Shown here: positions 1-5,027 of the stretch, one piece after another | How the letters are laid out: each line of letters starts with the position of its first letter | Numbering within the stretch: the first letter of the stretch is position 1 | Assembly: GCA_018883285.1 (NCBI GenBank) | Contig: VEQJ01000116.1 | Location: 1 to 5,027 of the forward strand | Direction: 5' to 3' | DNA: 5,027 nucleotides | Source: Alphaproteobacteria bacterium | Lineage (GTDB): Bacteria > Pseudomonadota > Alphaproteobacteria > CAISOG01 | Translations under genes and position numbers: made by a program | The notes under the pieces: generated by a model | What the model was told of the DNA's origin: nothing | The model's input: only the letters and a program-made list of their open reading frames with translations | The model's database searches: none

Positions 1-583
1 GGGTGCGGATCAGGGTGACGATGTCGGCGGCGGTCGCGCTGTCCAGGCTGCCTGTCGGCTCATCAGCCAGCAGGATGGCGGGTTGGTTGGCCAGGGCGCG
101 GGCGATTGCCACCCGTTGCTGCTCCCCCCCCGACAGCTCCGACGGGCGATGGTCGGCGCGCGCGCTCAGCCCTACCCGCTCCAGCCAGCTGGCCGCCTCC
201 GCCCGTGCCTTGGTCGGGCTGAGCCCCGCCAGCAGGCGCGGCATCATGATGTTTTCCAGCGCGCTGCATTCCGGCAGCAGGTGGTGGAACTGATAGACAA
301 AGCCGATGGCATCACGGCGCAGACGGGTACGGCCAGCATCCCCCAGCCCCGCCGCGCTTTTGCCCGCCACCACCACCTCCCCCTCGCTGGGTTTATCCAG
401 CAGGCCAGCCAGGTGCAGCAGGGTGGACTTGCCACTGCCCGATGGGCCGGTCAGGGCAACGGTTTGCCCGGCATAGAGCGCCAGGTTGACACCGCGCAAC
501 ACTTGCACCAGGCCAGCGCGGCGATCACCCGTGGCGGGATAGCTTTTGCAGACATCCCGAAGTTCCAACACCGCTTTAGTCAT
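1..583 (-). CDS. lolD: LolD, ATP-binding subunit of the lipoprotein-releasing ABC transporter (partial, C-terminus beyond window)
   Basis: This is the ATPase that powers extraction of outer-membrane lipoproteins from the inner membrane and their hand-over to LolA; it acts on the cytoplasmic face, bound to the LolC/E-type permease. I translated 194 codons from the ATG at 583-581. They show Walker A GPSGSGKS (residues 46-53), the LolD-typical Q-loop stretch [12 protein letters not shown] (about 94-105, Q98), the ABC signature LSGGEQQ (150-156), Walker B ILLADEP with catalytic Glu (170-176) and D-loop SLD (179-181). The H-loop histidine and the last 30 or so residues lie off the left edge; LolD is usually about 225-235 residues. 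The [12 protein letters not shown] block separates LolD from other MacB/FtsE-like ATPases. The start is backed by a strong GGAGG nine bases upstream. It overlaps the permease gene by 8 bases, so the two are almost certainly co-transcribed and translationally coupled. The common GNLD motif reads GSLD here, a mild variant. Confidence 0.96.
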   Translation of the reverse strand, partial: MTKAVLELRDVCKSYPATGDRRAGLVQVLRGVNLALYAGQTVALTGPSGSGKSTLLHLAGLLDKPSEGEVVVAGKSAAGLGDAGRTRLRRDAIGFVYQFHHLLPECSALENIMMPRLLAGLSPTKARAEAASWLERVGLSARADHRPSELSGGEQQRVAIARALANQPAILLADEPTGSLDSATAADIVTLIRT

Positions 584-1829
584 TGCGCAACGCCTCCACC
601 GGATCCATGCGCGCCGCCCGAAGCGCGGGGAAAATGGCGGCGATAAAGGACAGGGCTAAGGCCATGCCGACCACCGACCAAACCTCATCCCACTCAATCT
701 TGGCGGGCAGCTGGCTGAGAAAATAAATCTCTGCCGCGAACAGGTTGGTGCCCGTCAGGCTGGAAAGAAATTGGCGAATCGATTCGATATTGTTGGCAAA
801 CAGCACGCCCAACACCACGCCCAACACCGTGCCGCTGACCCCCAATAGGGCACCGTTGAGGAAAAAGATGCGCAGGATGCACCCCTGAGTCGCGCCCATG
901 CTGCGCAAAATCGCAATATCCCGCCGCTTATCCTTAACCAGCATGACAACGGTTGAGATGATGTTAAAGGCCGCCACCAGAATAATCATGGTCAGGATCA
1001 GGAACATGACGTTGCGTTCCACCTGAATCGCGCTGAAAAAGCCTCGGTTCGCCTCCTGCCAATCGACAATCCGATAATCGGGTGACAGGGTTTCAATCAA
1101 TTGGCGTTTGATCCGATTCAGCTGGCCAGGGTCGGGCAGCACGATTTCCACCCCCGTCGCCCGTTCCCCCAGCCGAAAAAACTGTTGCGCGTTGGCCAAG
1201 GACATGTACAGAAAGCTGCTGTCATACTCATACATCCCCACCTCAAAAATCCCGACGATGCGGAAATTGGCGATGCGGGGCACGGTGCCAAAGGGCGTAG
1301 CCTCACCCCGTGGGGCAATTAGGCGCAGGCTGTCGCCAACCTTTAGGGCGTATTTTTCGGCCATGCGTTGCCCGATTAGGACGGTGGCGGCATCCTCTAA
1401 CTCCGCCAGCACGCCCGATTTGATGTTGTCGGCGATTAGGGTGCGGCTGGTCAAATCCTGTATCCGCATGCCGCGAACCAGACCGCCGCTGGCCTGCCCA
1501 CCGCTAAGGATCATGGCCTGGCCATCGGCCATCAAATGCACGCCAAGGGTGGGATCCAACGCCCGAATCGTATCAACCAGGCTGTCACCATTGTCCAGAA
1601 AGGGGGCATTGGCGCTTTGTACCATCAGGTGGCCGTTGACGCCCAACACCCGCCCCAACAGCTCTGCCCGAAAGCCGTTCATCACCGCCATCACGATAAT
1701 CAGCGTGGCCACGCCCAACATGATGCCGATTAGGGCAAACCAGGCGGTCATCGAAATAAAACGGTCGCGCCGCCGTGGCATCAGATAGCGCCAGGCCAAC
1801 ATGCGTTCAGGGTAGGAAAAAATGCTCAT
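576..1829 (-). CDS. lolC: LolC/LolE-family (LolF-like) permease of the lipoprotein-releasing ABC transporter
   Basis: This integral inner-membrane subunit works with LolD to release mature outer-membrane lipoproteins and pass them to periplasmic LolA. The 417-residue length fits the family (about 400-415). Layout: a short cytoplasmic N-terminus; TM1 about 28-52 (GIMLGVATLIIVMAVMNGFR, family hallmark); a large periplasmic MacB-like domain about 53-270; then three C-terminal helices of the FtsX domain (about 273-298, 318-346 and 385-405) with the cytoplasmic coupling segment KDKRRDIAILRSMGAT (299-314). The stretch TPFGTVPR (178-185) lines up with the E. coli LolC Hook (TPMGRIPS) that binds LolA, so this subunit should recruit LolA. 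Alphaproteobacteria often use one such permease as a homodimer (LolF type) instead of separate LolC and LolE. Whether a second permease gene exists cannot be told here. The N-terminal SYPERMLAWRYL supports the ATG at 1829 over the internal Met10, although no clear Shine-Dalgarno precedes it. Confidence 0.95.
   Translation of the reverse strand: MSIFSYPERMLAWRYLMPRRRDRFISMTAWFALIGIMLGVATLIIVMAVMNGFRAELLGRVLGVNGHLMVQSANAPFLDNGDSLVDTIRALDPTLGVHLMADGQAMILSGGQASGGLVRGMRIQDLTSRTLIADNIKSGVLAELEDAATVLIGQRMAEKYALKVGDSLRLIAPRGEATPFGTVPRIANFRIVGIFEVGMYEYDSSFLYMSLANAQQFFRLGERATGVEIVLPDPGQLNRIKRQLIETLSPDYRIVDWQEANRGFFSAIQVERNVMFLILTMIILVAAFNIISTVVMLVKDKRRDIAILRSMGATQGCILRIFFLNGALLGVSGTVLGVVLGVLFANNIESIRQFLSSLTGTNLFAAEIYFLSQLPAKIEWDEVWSVVGMALALSFIAAIFPALRAARMDPVEALRND
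593..597 (-). promoter_or_regulatory. Ribosome binding site of lolD inside the permease gene
   Basis: On the minus strand the sequence reads GGAGG followed by nine bases and then the lolD ATG at 583-581. It is the only strong Shine-Dalgarno sequence next to a start codon in this window. It fixes the lolD start and means lolD can be initiated directly as well as by coupling through the overlapping ATGACTAA stop-start junction. Confidence 0.75.
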
Positions 1830-1934
1830 ACAGCTGTTTTATCGTTGTTTCAATTTAGAAATATCCAGCCTGCGAAAATGTTACGAGACATTGCAGCACT
1901 GGAGATTTTCAAAGTGGAATGACTATAGCCGAAG

Positions 1935-1949
1935 ATGCCATCGTGGCAT
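1935..1949. repeat. Perfect 6-3-6 inverted repeat in the divergent spacer (candidate operator)
   Basis: ATGCCA-TCG-TGGCAT is a perfect dyad with 6-base arms and a 3-base centre. It ends six bases before the -35-like hexamer of the rightward promoter and about 105 bases upstream of the permease start on the other strand. It has no T-run, and neither flanking gene ends here, so a terminator is unlikely. Its place just upstream of a promoter suits a regulator site, but a 15-base dyad can arise by chance and no known factor is recognised. Confidence 0.4.
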
Positions 1950-1955
1950 AGGGGT

Positions 1956-1984
1956 TTGAGCATGGGGGTAGGGTCTGTTATAGT
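1956..1984 (+). promoter_or_regulatory. Sigma70-like promoter for pgeF
   Basis: TTGAGC (1956-1961, four of six matches to TTGACA) and TATAGT (1979-1984, five of six to TATAAT) are separated by exactly 17 bases. Transcription would be expected to start around 1990-1992. That places the first transcribed base on or next to the GTG at 1991 and gives roughly a 30-base leader before the ATG at 2021. It sits in the divergent spacer and points into pgeF. Confidence 0.6.
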
Positions 1985-2020
1985 CGGGGGGTGACACCAT
2001 TATTCCCGCCGCCGCCTTTT

Positions 2021-2869
2021 ATGACCGCCCAATGCCTTAGCGATGCGGCGGTGCCCGTCCGCCATGGTTTTTTTGGCCGCCAGGGGGGGATCAGCGCCGG
2101 CCTGTATGACAGCCTGAATGTGGCGTTGGGCAGCGCGGATACCGCCGCCGCGGTCGCCGAAAATCGCCGACGGGTGGTGGGCGCGCTGATGGCGGACATG
2201 CTGGATGACGGGGCGGGGGGCGATAGGGCTGTTAGCCCGCTGGTAACCCTATACCAAACGCACAGCCCCGATGTGGTGGTGATGAACAGCGCCAACCGCT
2301 CCGATTGGCCAGACTTTGCTCATCAGGATAGGCCGCGCGGGGATGCCGTGATTACCCAAACCCCTGGCCTGGTCATCGGGGTTTTGACCGCCGACTGCCT
2401 ACCCCTGCTGCTATACGCGCCCGACATTGCGGCGGTGGCGGCTGTTCATGCGGGTTGGCGCGGCACGGTGGCGGGGGTGGTGCCCGCGACATTGCAACGG
2501 TTGCAGGCGTTGGGGGCAGATCTTAGCCGACTGCGGGCTGCCGCTGGCCCCCATTTGCAGGCCACCAGCTTTCAGGCGGGTGAAGATCTGCGCGATCAGT
2601 TTTTGGCCATCAATCCCGCTTATGAGGCGCATTTTCAGCCCTGGTCATCGCCCAATCAGCCTGTGGCAATTCCGTCTGAGGCCAATAAGTGGCGATTCAA
2701 CCTGTCCGCCGTGGTTAGGGATCAATTGGCGGCGGCGGGCGTGCCCGCTGTGGAAGTTTTGCCGCACGATACCTATGGGGATGAGGCCGACTGGTTCAGT
2801 TTTCGCCGTGCCACCCATCGGGCAGAGTCGGACTATGGCCGCCAGGTCGCGGCAATCGCCCTAGCCTAA
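2021..2869 (+). CDS. pgeF: Peptidoglycan editing factor PgeF (YfiH/DUF152 laccase-domain, multicopper-oxidase-like fold)
   Basis: PgeF is a zinc-dependent cytoplasmic enzyme. The E. coli homologue YfiH removes L-Ser wrongly added in place of L-Ala to UDP-MurNAc; older annotations call the family polyphenol oxidase or laccase. Numbered from the ATG at 2021 (282 residues), the three metal ligands are visible: His81 in LYQTHSPD, Cys126 in LTADCLPLLLY and His143 in VHAGWRGTVAGV. The N-terminal RHGFFGRQGGIS and C-terminal FSFRRATHRAESDYGRQ blocks are also diagnostic. The usual GPC motif is GPH (His at 178). An in-frame GTG at 1991 would add ten proline-rich residues (292 in all). I prefer the ATG because homologues have about 20 residues before the RxGG motif and the predicted promoter would make the GTG leaderless; neither start has a Shine-Dalgarno sequence. 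It is divergent from the lol operon. No clear terminator follows, so some transcripts may reach prs. Confidence 0.93.
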   Translation: MTAQCLSDAAVPVRHGFFGRQGGISAGLYDSLNVALGSADTAAAVAENRRRVVGALMADMLDDGAGGDRAVSPLVTLYQTHSPDVVVMNSANRSDWPDFAHQDRPRGDAVITQTPGLVIGVLTADCLPLLLYAPDIAAVAAVHAGWRGTVAGVVPATLQRLQALGADLSRLRAAAGPHLQATSFQAGEDLRDQFLAINPAYEAHFQPWSSPNQPVAIPSEANKWRFNLSAVVRDQLAAAGVPAVEVLPHDTYGDEADWFSFRRATHRAESDYGRQVAAIALA

Positions 2870-2900
2870 GGGGGGATAGGTTGGTGGGCTGAATGCGCAC

Positions 2901-2930
2901 GGCCTAAATGGAAAAGGCCTAAACGCAAAA
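2901..2930. repeat. Two-copy 15-bp imperfect tandem repeat upstream of the prs promoter
   Basis: Copy 1 (2901-2915) is GGCCTAAATGGAAAA and copy 2 (2916-2930) is GGCCTAAACGCAAAA, identical at 13 of 15 positions. The second copy ends three bases before the -35-like hexamer at 2934. It could be a pair of activator or repressor half-sites, or simply a local duplication. It lies wholly in the spacer between pgeF and prs. Confidence 0.6.
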
Positions 2931-2933
2931 GAA

Positions 2934-2961
2934 TAGACAACCCACACCAACATGCTATGAC
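2934..2961 (+). promoter_or_regulatory. Candidate sigma70-like promoter for prs (extended -10)
   Basis: TAGACA (2934-2939) and TATGAC (2956-2961) are spaced by 16 bases. The second hexamer is preceded by TGC, which gives an extended -10 (TGn). Transcription would start near 2968, leaving an AT-rich leader of about 33 bases before the prs ATG. The -10 hexamer matches consensus only in part, so this is a candidate. It gives prs its own promoter in addition to any read-through from pgeF. Confidence 0.42.
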
Positions 2962-3000
2962 TGGCTGCAACAATAACCTTTATTCTAAAAGATACTTTCA

Positions 3001-3945
3001 ATGAAAATCATTTCTGGCAGCAGCAATCGCCCCCTGGCTGAGGCAATCTCTAAGCGTTTGGGGCAAGATTTGACCCCCACCAACCTGCGTCGCTTTGCCG
3101 ACAGCGAGGTATTTGTGGAAATTCAGGAAAATGTGCGCGGCCAGCAAGTTTTTGTGGTGCAATCAACCAGCCGCCCAAGCAACGATAACCTGATGGAGCT
3201 GCTGATCCTACTGGATGCCCTGAAACGGGCATCGGCGCAGCCTGTGGTAGCGGTGATTCCCTATTTTGGCTATGCCCGTCAGGATCGCAAATCGATGCCC
3301 CGCACCCCGATTACGGCCAAGCTGGTGGCGGATCTGCTGACGGTGGCGGGCGCCCACCATGTGGTGACGGTGGATCTGCACGCCGCCCAGATTCAGGGCT
3401 TTTTCAACATTCGGGTGGACAATCTGTACGCCGCCCCGCTGTTGGCGCATGATATGCAGGTGCAGTTTAAGGAGAATAAGCCCCTGATCGTGTCGCCCGA
3501 TGTGGGCGGTGTGGTGCGTGCCCGTTCCTTGGCGCGCCGCCTGAATACCGATTTGGCGATTATTGATAAGCGGCGGGAACAGGCGGGCGTTTCCGAAGTC
3601 ATGAACGTGATTGGCCAGGTTAAGGGGCGCGATTGCATTCTGGTGGACGATATGGTTGATACCGCCGGCACATTGGTCAACGCCGCCACTGCACTGATGG
3701 AACAGGGGGCGGCCACCGTTTCGGCCTATATCACCCATGGCGTCTTATCAGATCCCGCGCTGGAGCGTATTCAGAACTCTGTTCTGAAACAGCTGGTGAT
3801 TACCGACAGCATTTGCCCAACGCCCGACGTGCTGGCCTGCAGCAAAATCCGCATCCTAAGCCTGGCGCCAATGCTGGCGGAGGCGATTCGGCGTGTGCGG
3901 GAGCATGAGTCGGTGAGCAGCCTGTTTAATGAGGCGGTGGTGTAA
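3001..3945 (+). CDS. prs: Ribose-phosphate pyrophosphokinase (PRPP synthetase, class I)
   Basis: Prs converts ribose 5-phosphate and ATP to PRPP and AMP, feeding purine, pyrimidine, histidine, tryptophan and NAD synthesis in the cytoplasm. The 314 residues match the family length (E. coli 315) and align from end to end. Visible features: [17 protein letters not shown] (31-47); [19 protein letters not shown] (61-79); [11 protein letters not shown] (87-97, ATP-site loop); [13 protein letters not shown] (123-135, with metal-binding His127); [11 protein letters not shown] (165-175, with Asp167); catalytic flexible loop starting DKRRE (189-193); and the PRPP/ribose-5-phosphate loop DDMVDTAGT (216-224). 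The loop reads DTAGT where E. coli has DTGGT, a conservative variant. The ATG at 3001 is the natural start by homology even though only weak purines (AAAAGATA) precede it. It probably has its own promoter (2934-2961). A methyltransferase gene follows nine bases after the stop, so the two are likely one transcript. Confidence 0.98.
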   Translation: MKIISGSSNRPLAEAISKRLGQDLTPTNLRRFADSEVFVEIQENVRGQQVFVVQSTSRPSNDNLMELLILLDALKRASAQPVVAVIPYFGYARQDRKSMPRTPITAKLVADLLTVAGAHHVVTVDLHAAQIQGFFNIRVDNLYAAPLLAHDMQVQFKENKPLIVSPDVGGVVRARSLARRLNTDLAIIDKRREQAGVSEVMNVIGQVKGRDCILVDDMVDTAGTLVNAATALMEQGAATVSAYITHGVLSDPALERIQNSVLKQLVITDSICPTPDVLACSKIRILSLAPMLAEAIRRVREHESVSSLFNEAVV

Positions 3946-3954
3946 CGGCCTTTA

Positions 3955-5027
3955 ATGCTAACCCTGCCCCCCCTGTCGCATGCTGGAGAGCTTAAGCCGC
4001 TGGTGGAGCTGATGGTTCAGGATTTGGCCGATTGCCGTGCGGCGATTTGGGTGGGGGAACCCGATGCCGACCTGTCTTCCGCCAATGGAACCGCGACTGA
4101 TGCGCAGGGGGGTGCAGAATCCGATTCTGACGCGGCGCCAGAACGGCCGTCAAACTCGGCAGTCGAATTTTTCCATCGCTTTCAGGTAACGCTGCCCGAT
4201 TGGATAACGCAACCGGCGGAAGTGCGCTGGCAAAACGCCTTGCTGGCCTGGCCAAAGGCGCGGGCAGAGGGGATGATGTGGTTGCACCTGTTGGGGGCGC
4301 GGTTGGATGTGGGGGGCAAGCTGTGGGTCTATGGCCACAACCGTGGCGGCATCAAAAGCGCCGATCGCGCGCTGGCAGAGGTTTTTGGTAATGCCGAAGT
4401 GCTGGCCAGTAAGGCGCACGGCCGCCTGTTGCAGGCGGTCAAAACCGCGCCAATAGGGCAGGGGGCGTTGGCCGATTGGGCTGAGGCCGTGACGATGACG
4501 ATTCCTTCCCTAGCCGTTTCCCCCCTGGCCGCCGATGCTAGCCAGCCTGCCAATCCGCCTGCCAGCCAGGCCGCCCCCCAACAGCTGACCCTGACCAGCT
4601 ATCCAGGCTGTTTTGCCCATGGTCGCCTGGATGCGGGAACCGAATTTTTGTTGGCGCATCTGCCTGCTTTTGCGGGCGATCAGCGGGTGTTGGACTATGG
4701 CAGTGGCGTTGGTGTGATTGCGGCCGCGCTGCGTGCCCGCCAGCCCAAACAGCGCCTAACCCTGATTGACATTGACAGCCTGGCGCTTCAGGCCGCCGCC
4801 ACCAACCTGCCCGATGGTAATGGCTTGGCCAGTGCCAGCCTGCTGCATGGTGACCGCCTGGATGCGTTGGATCTGCATCAGCGCTTTGATGCGATTGTCA
4901 GCAACCCGCCGATTCACCAGGGCGCGGCGCAAAGCATGGATGTGTTGACGCGATTGATTGCCGATGCGCCCCGCTTTTTGTCGCCTGGCGGCGCGCTGTA
5001 TCTGGTGATGCAGCATCGATTGAACTT
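3955..5027 (+). CDS. RsmC-like 16S rRNA (guanine-N2) methyltransferase (partial, C-terminus beyond window)
   Basis: This is a SAM-dependent methyltransferase of the RsmC/RlmG group; E. coli RsmC makes m2G1207 in 16S rRNA. I translated 357 codons from the ATG at 3955 with no stop; the last residues are off the right edge. The N-terminal half resembles the RsmC N-domain: FFHRFQV (72-78), LLAWPKARAEG (96-106) and VYGHNRGGIKSADRAL (125-140), against E. coli FHHWQV, YYWPKNKPE and VVGENRSGVRSAEQML. The C-terminal MTS domain has TSYPGCFAHGRLDAGTEFLL (214-233), SAM-binding motif I LDYGSGVGVIAAAL (246-259), the acidic LIDID (270-274) and catalytic SNPPIHQG (316-323). Two linkers rich in Ala, Ser, Pro and Gln (about 40-69 and 188-210) are not found in E. 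coli RsmC. There is no clear Shine-Dalgarno; the start is nine bases after the prs stop and in the same frame. RlmG-like 23S specificity cannot be excluded, so I give no symbol. Confidence 0.9.
   Translation, partial: MLTLPPLSHAGELKPLVELMVQDLADCRAAIWVGEPDADLSSANGTATDAQGGAESDSDAAPERPSNSAVEFFHRFQVTLPDWITQPAEVRWQNALLAWPKARAEGMMWLHLLGARLDVGGKLWVYGHNRGGIKSADRALAEVFGNAEVLASKAHGRLLQAVKTAPIGQGALADWAEAVTMTIPSLAVSPLAADASQPANPPASQAAPQQLTLTSYPGCFAHGRLDAGTEFLLAHLPAFAGDQRVLDYGSGVGVIAAALRARQPKQRLTLIDIDSLALQAAATNLPDGNGLASASLLHGDRLDALDLHQRFDAIVSNPPIHQGAAQSMDVLTRLIADAPRFLSPGGALYLVMQHRLN

Noticed and set aside
83..646. Plus-strand open frame of 187 codons opposite lolD
   Set aside because: It lies antisense to an unmistakable LolD; the translation is low-complexity Gln/Arg/Pro-rich with no family resemblance, as expected for a shadow frame in GC-rich DNA.
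1108..1788. Plus-strand open frame of 226 codons opposite the permease gene
   Set aside because: It is fully antisense to the LolC-type permease, with no recognisable domain; the Arg/Ser/Pro-rich composition is typical of a shadow frame.
1830..1960. Leftward promoter for the lipoprotein-release operon
   Set aside because: A promoter must exist, but I could not find a -35/-10 pair with acceptable spacing on the minus strand; TATAGT-, GATATT- and TAAATT-like hexamers lack a matching -35.
2860..2892. Possible terminator after pgeF (AGCC...GGCT)
   Set aside because: The arms pair poorly and no T-run follows, so an intrinsic terminator is not supported.
2921..2930. PurR-like half-site AAACGCAAAA upstream of prs
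   Set aside because: Only a half-site is present with no dyad partner, and E. coli-type PurR is not expected in alphaproteobacteria; it is better explained as part of the tandem repeat.
3208..3738. Minus-strand open frame of 176 codons opposite prs
   Set aside because: It is antisense to the highly conserved prs; the His/Gln/Arg-rich product mirrors prs codons and shows no domain.
1..5027. New defence, mobile or biosynthetic system
   Set aside because: Every long coding stretch is explained by a known housekeeping family; no repeat array, transposase, toxin-antitoxin pair or structured RNA was seen.

Overview
The window looks like ordinary chromosome from a Gram-negative bacterium, most likely an alphaproteobacterium. 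Base composition is GC-rich (about 60% by eye). The LolC-type permease has the alphaproteobacterial style of N-terminus (ERMLAWRYL, followed by a GIMLGVATLIIVM membrane segment). The PRPP synthetase reads like alphaproteobacterial members of its family ([13 protein letters not shown]-terminal SVSSLFN). I cannot name a genus. I see no IS element, integrase, CRISPR array, tRNA or rRNA, and nothing in composition suggests recent transfer.

Layout. Positions 1-1829 on the minus strand hold a two-gene lipoprotein-release operon. The permease (lolC/lolE/lolF-type, 576-1829) comes first and overlaps the ATPase lolD (start 583, running off the left edge) by 8 bases in an ATGACTAA junction. A 161-base divergent spacer (1830-1990) follows; it contains a perfect 6-3-6 dyad and a good sigma70-like promoter facing right. 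On the plus strand come pgeF (2021-2869, possibly from a GTG at 1991), a 131-base spacer with a 15-bp tandem repeat and a candidate promoter, prs (3001-3945), and an RsmC-like rRNA methyltransferase (3955 to beyond the right edge). The methyltransferase starts 9 bases after the prs stop and in the same frame.

How the genes work together. LolC-type permease and LolD form the inner-membrane machine that hands outer-membrane lipoproteins to LolA. PgeF is a peptidoglycan quality-control enzyme of the laccase-domain (DUF152/YfiH) family. Prs makes PRPP for nucleotides, histidine, tryptophan and NAD, and the RsmC-like enzyme modifies 16S rRNA. The left half is therefore envelope biogenesis and the right half nucleotide and ribosome housekeeping. 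No new defence, mobile or biosynthetic system is visible.

The points most worth a second look are small. They are the pgeF promoter, whose predicted transcription start falls on the upstream GTG and so bears on the true start codon; the spacer dyad; the 15-bp tandem repeat abutting the prs promoter; the same-frame prs/methyltransferase junction; two low-complexity linkers in the methyltransferase; and long G or T runs in lolD and pgeF.
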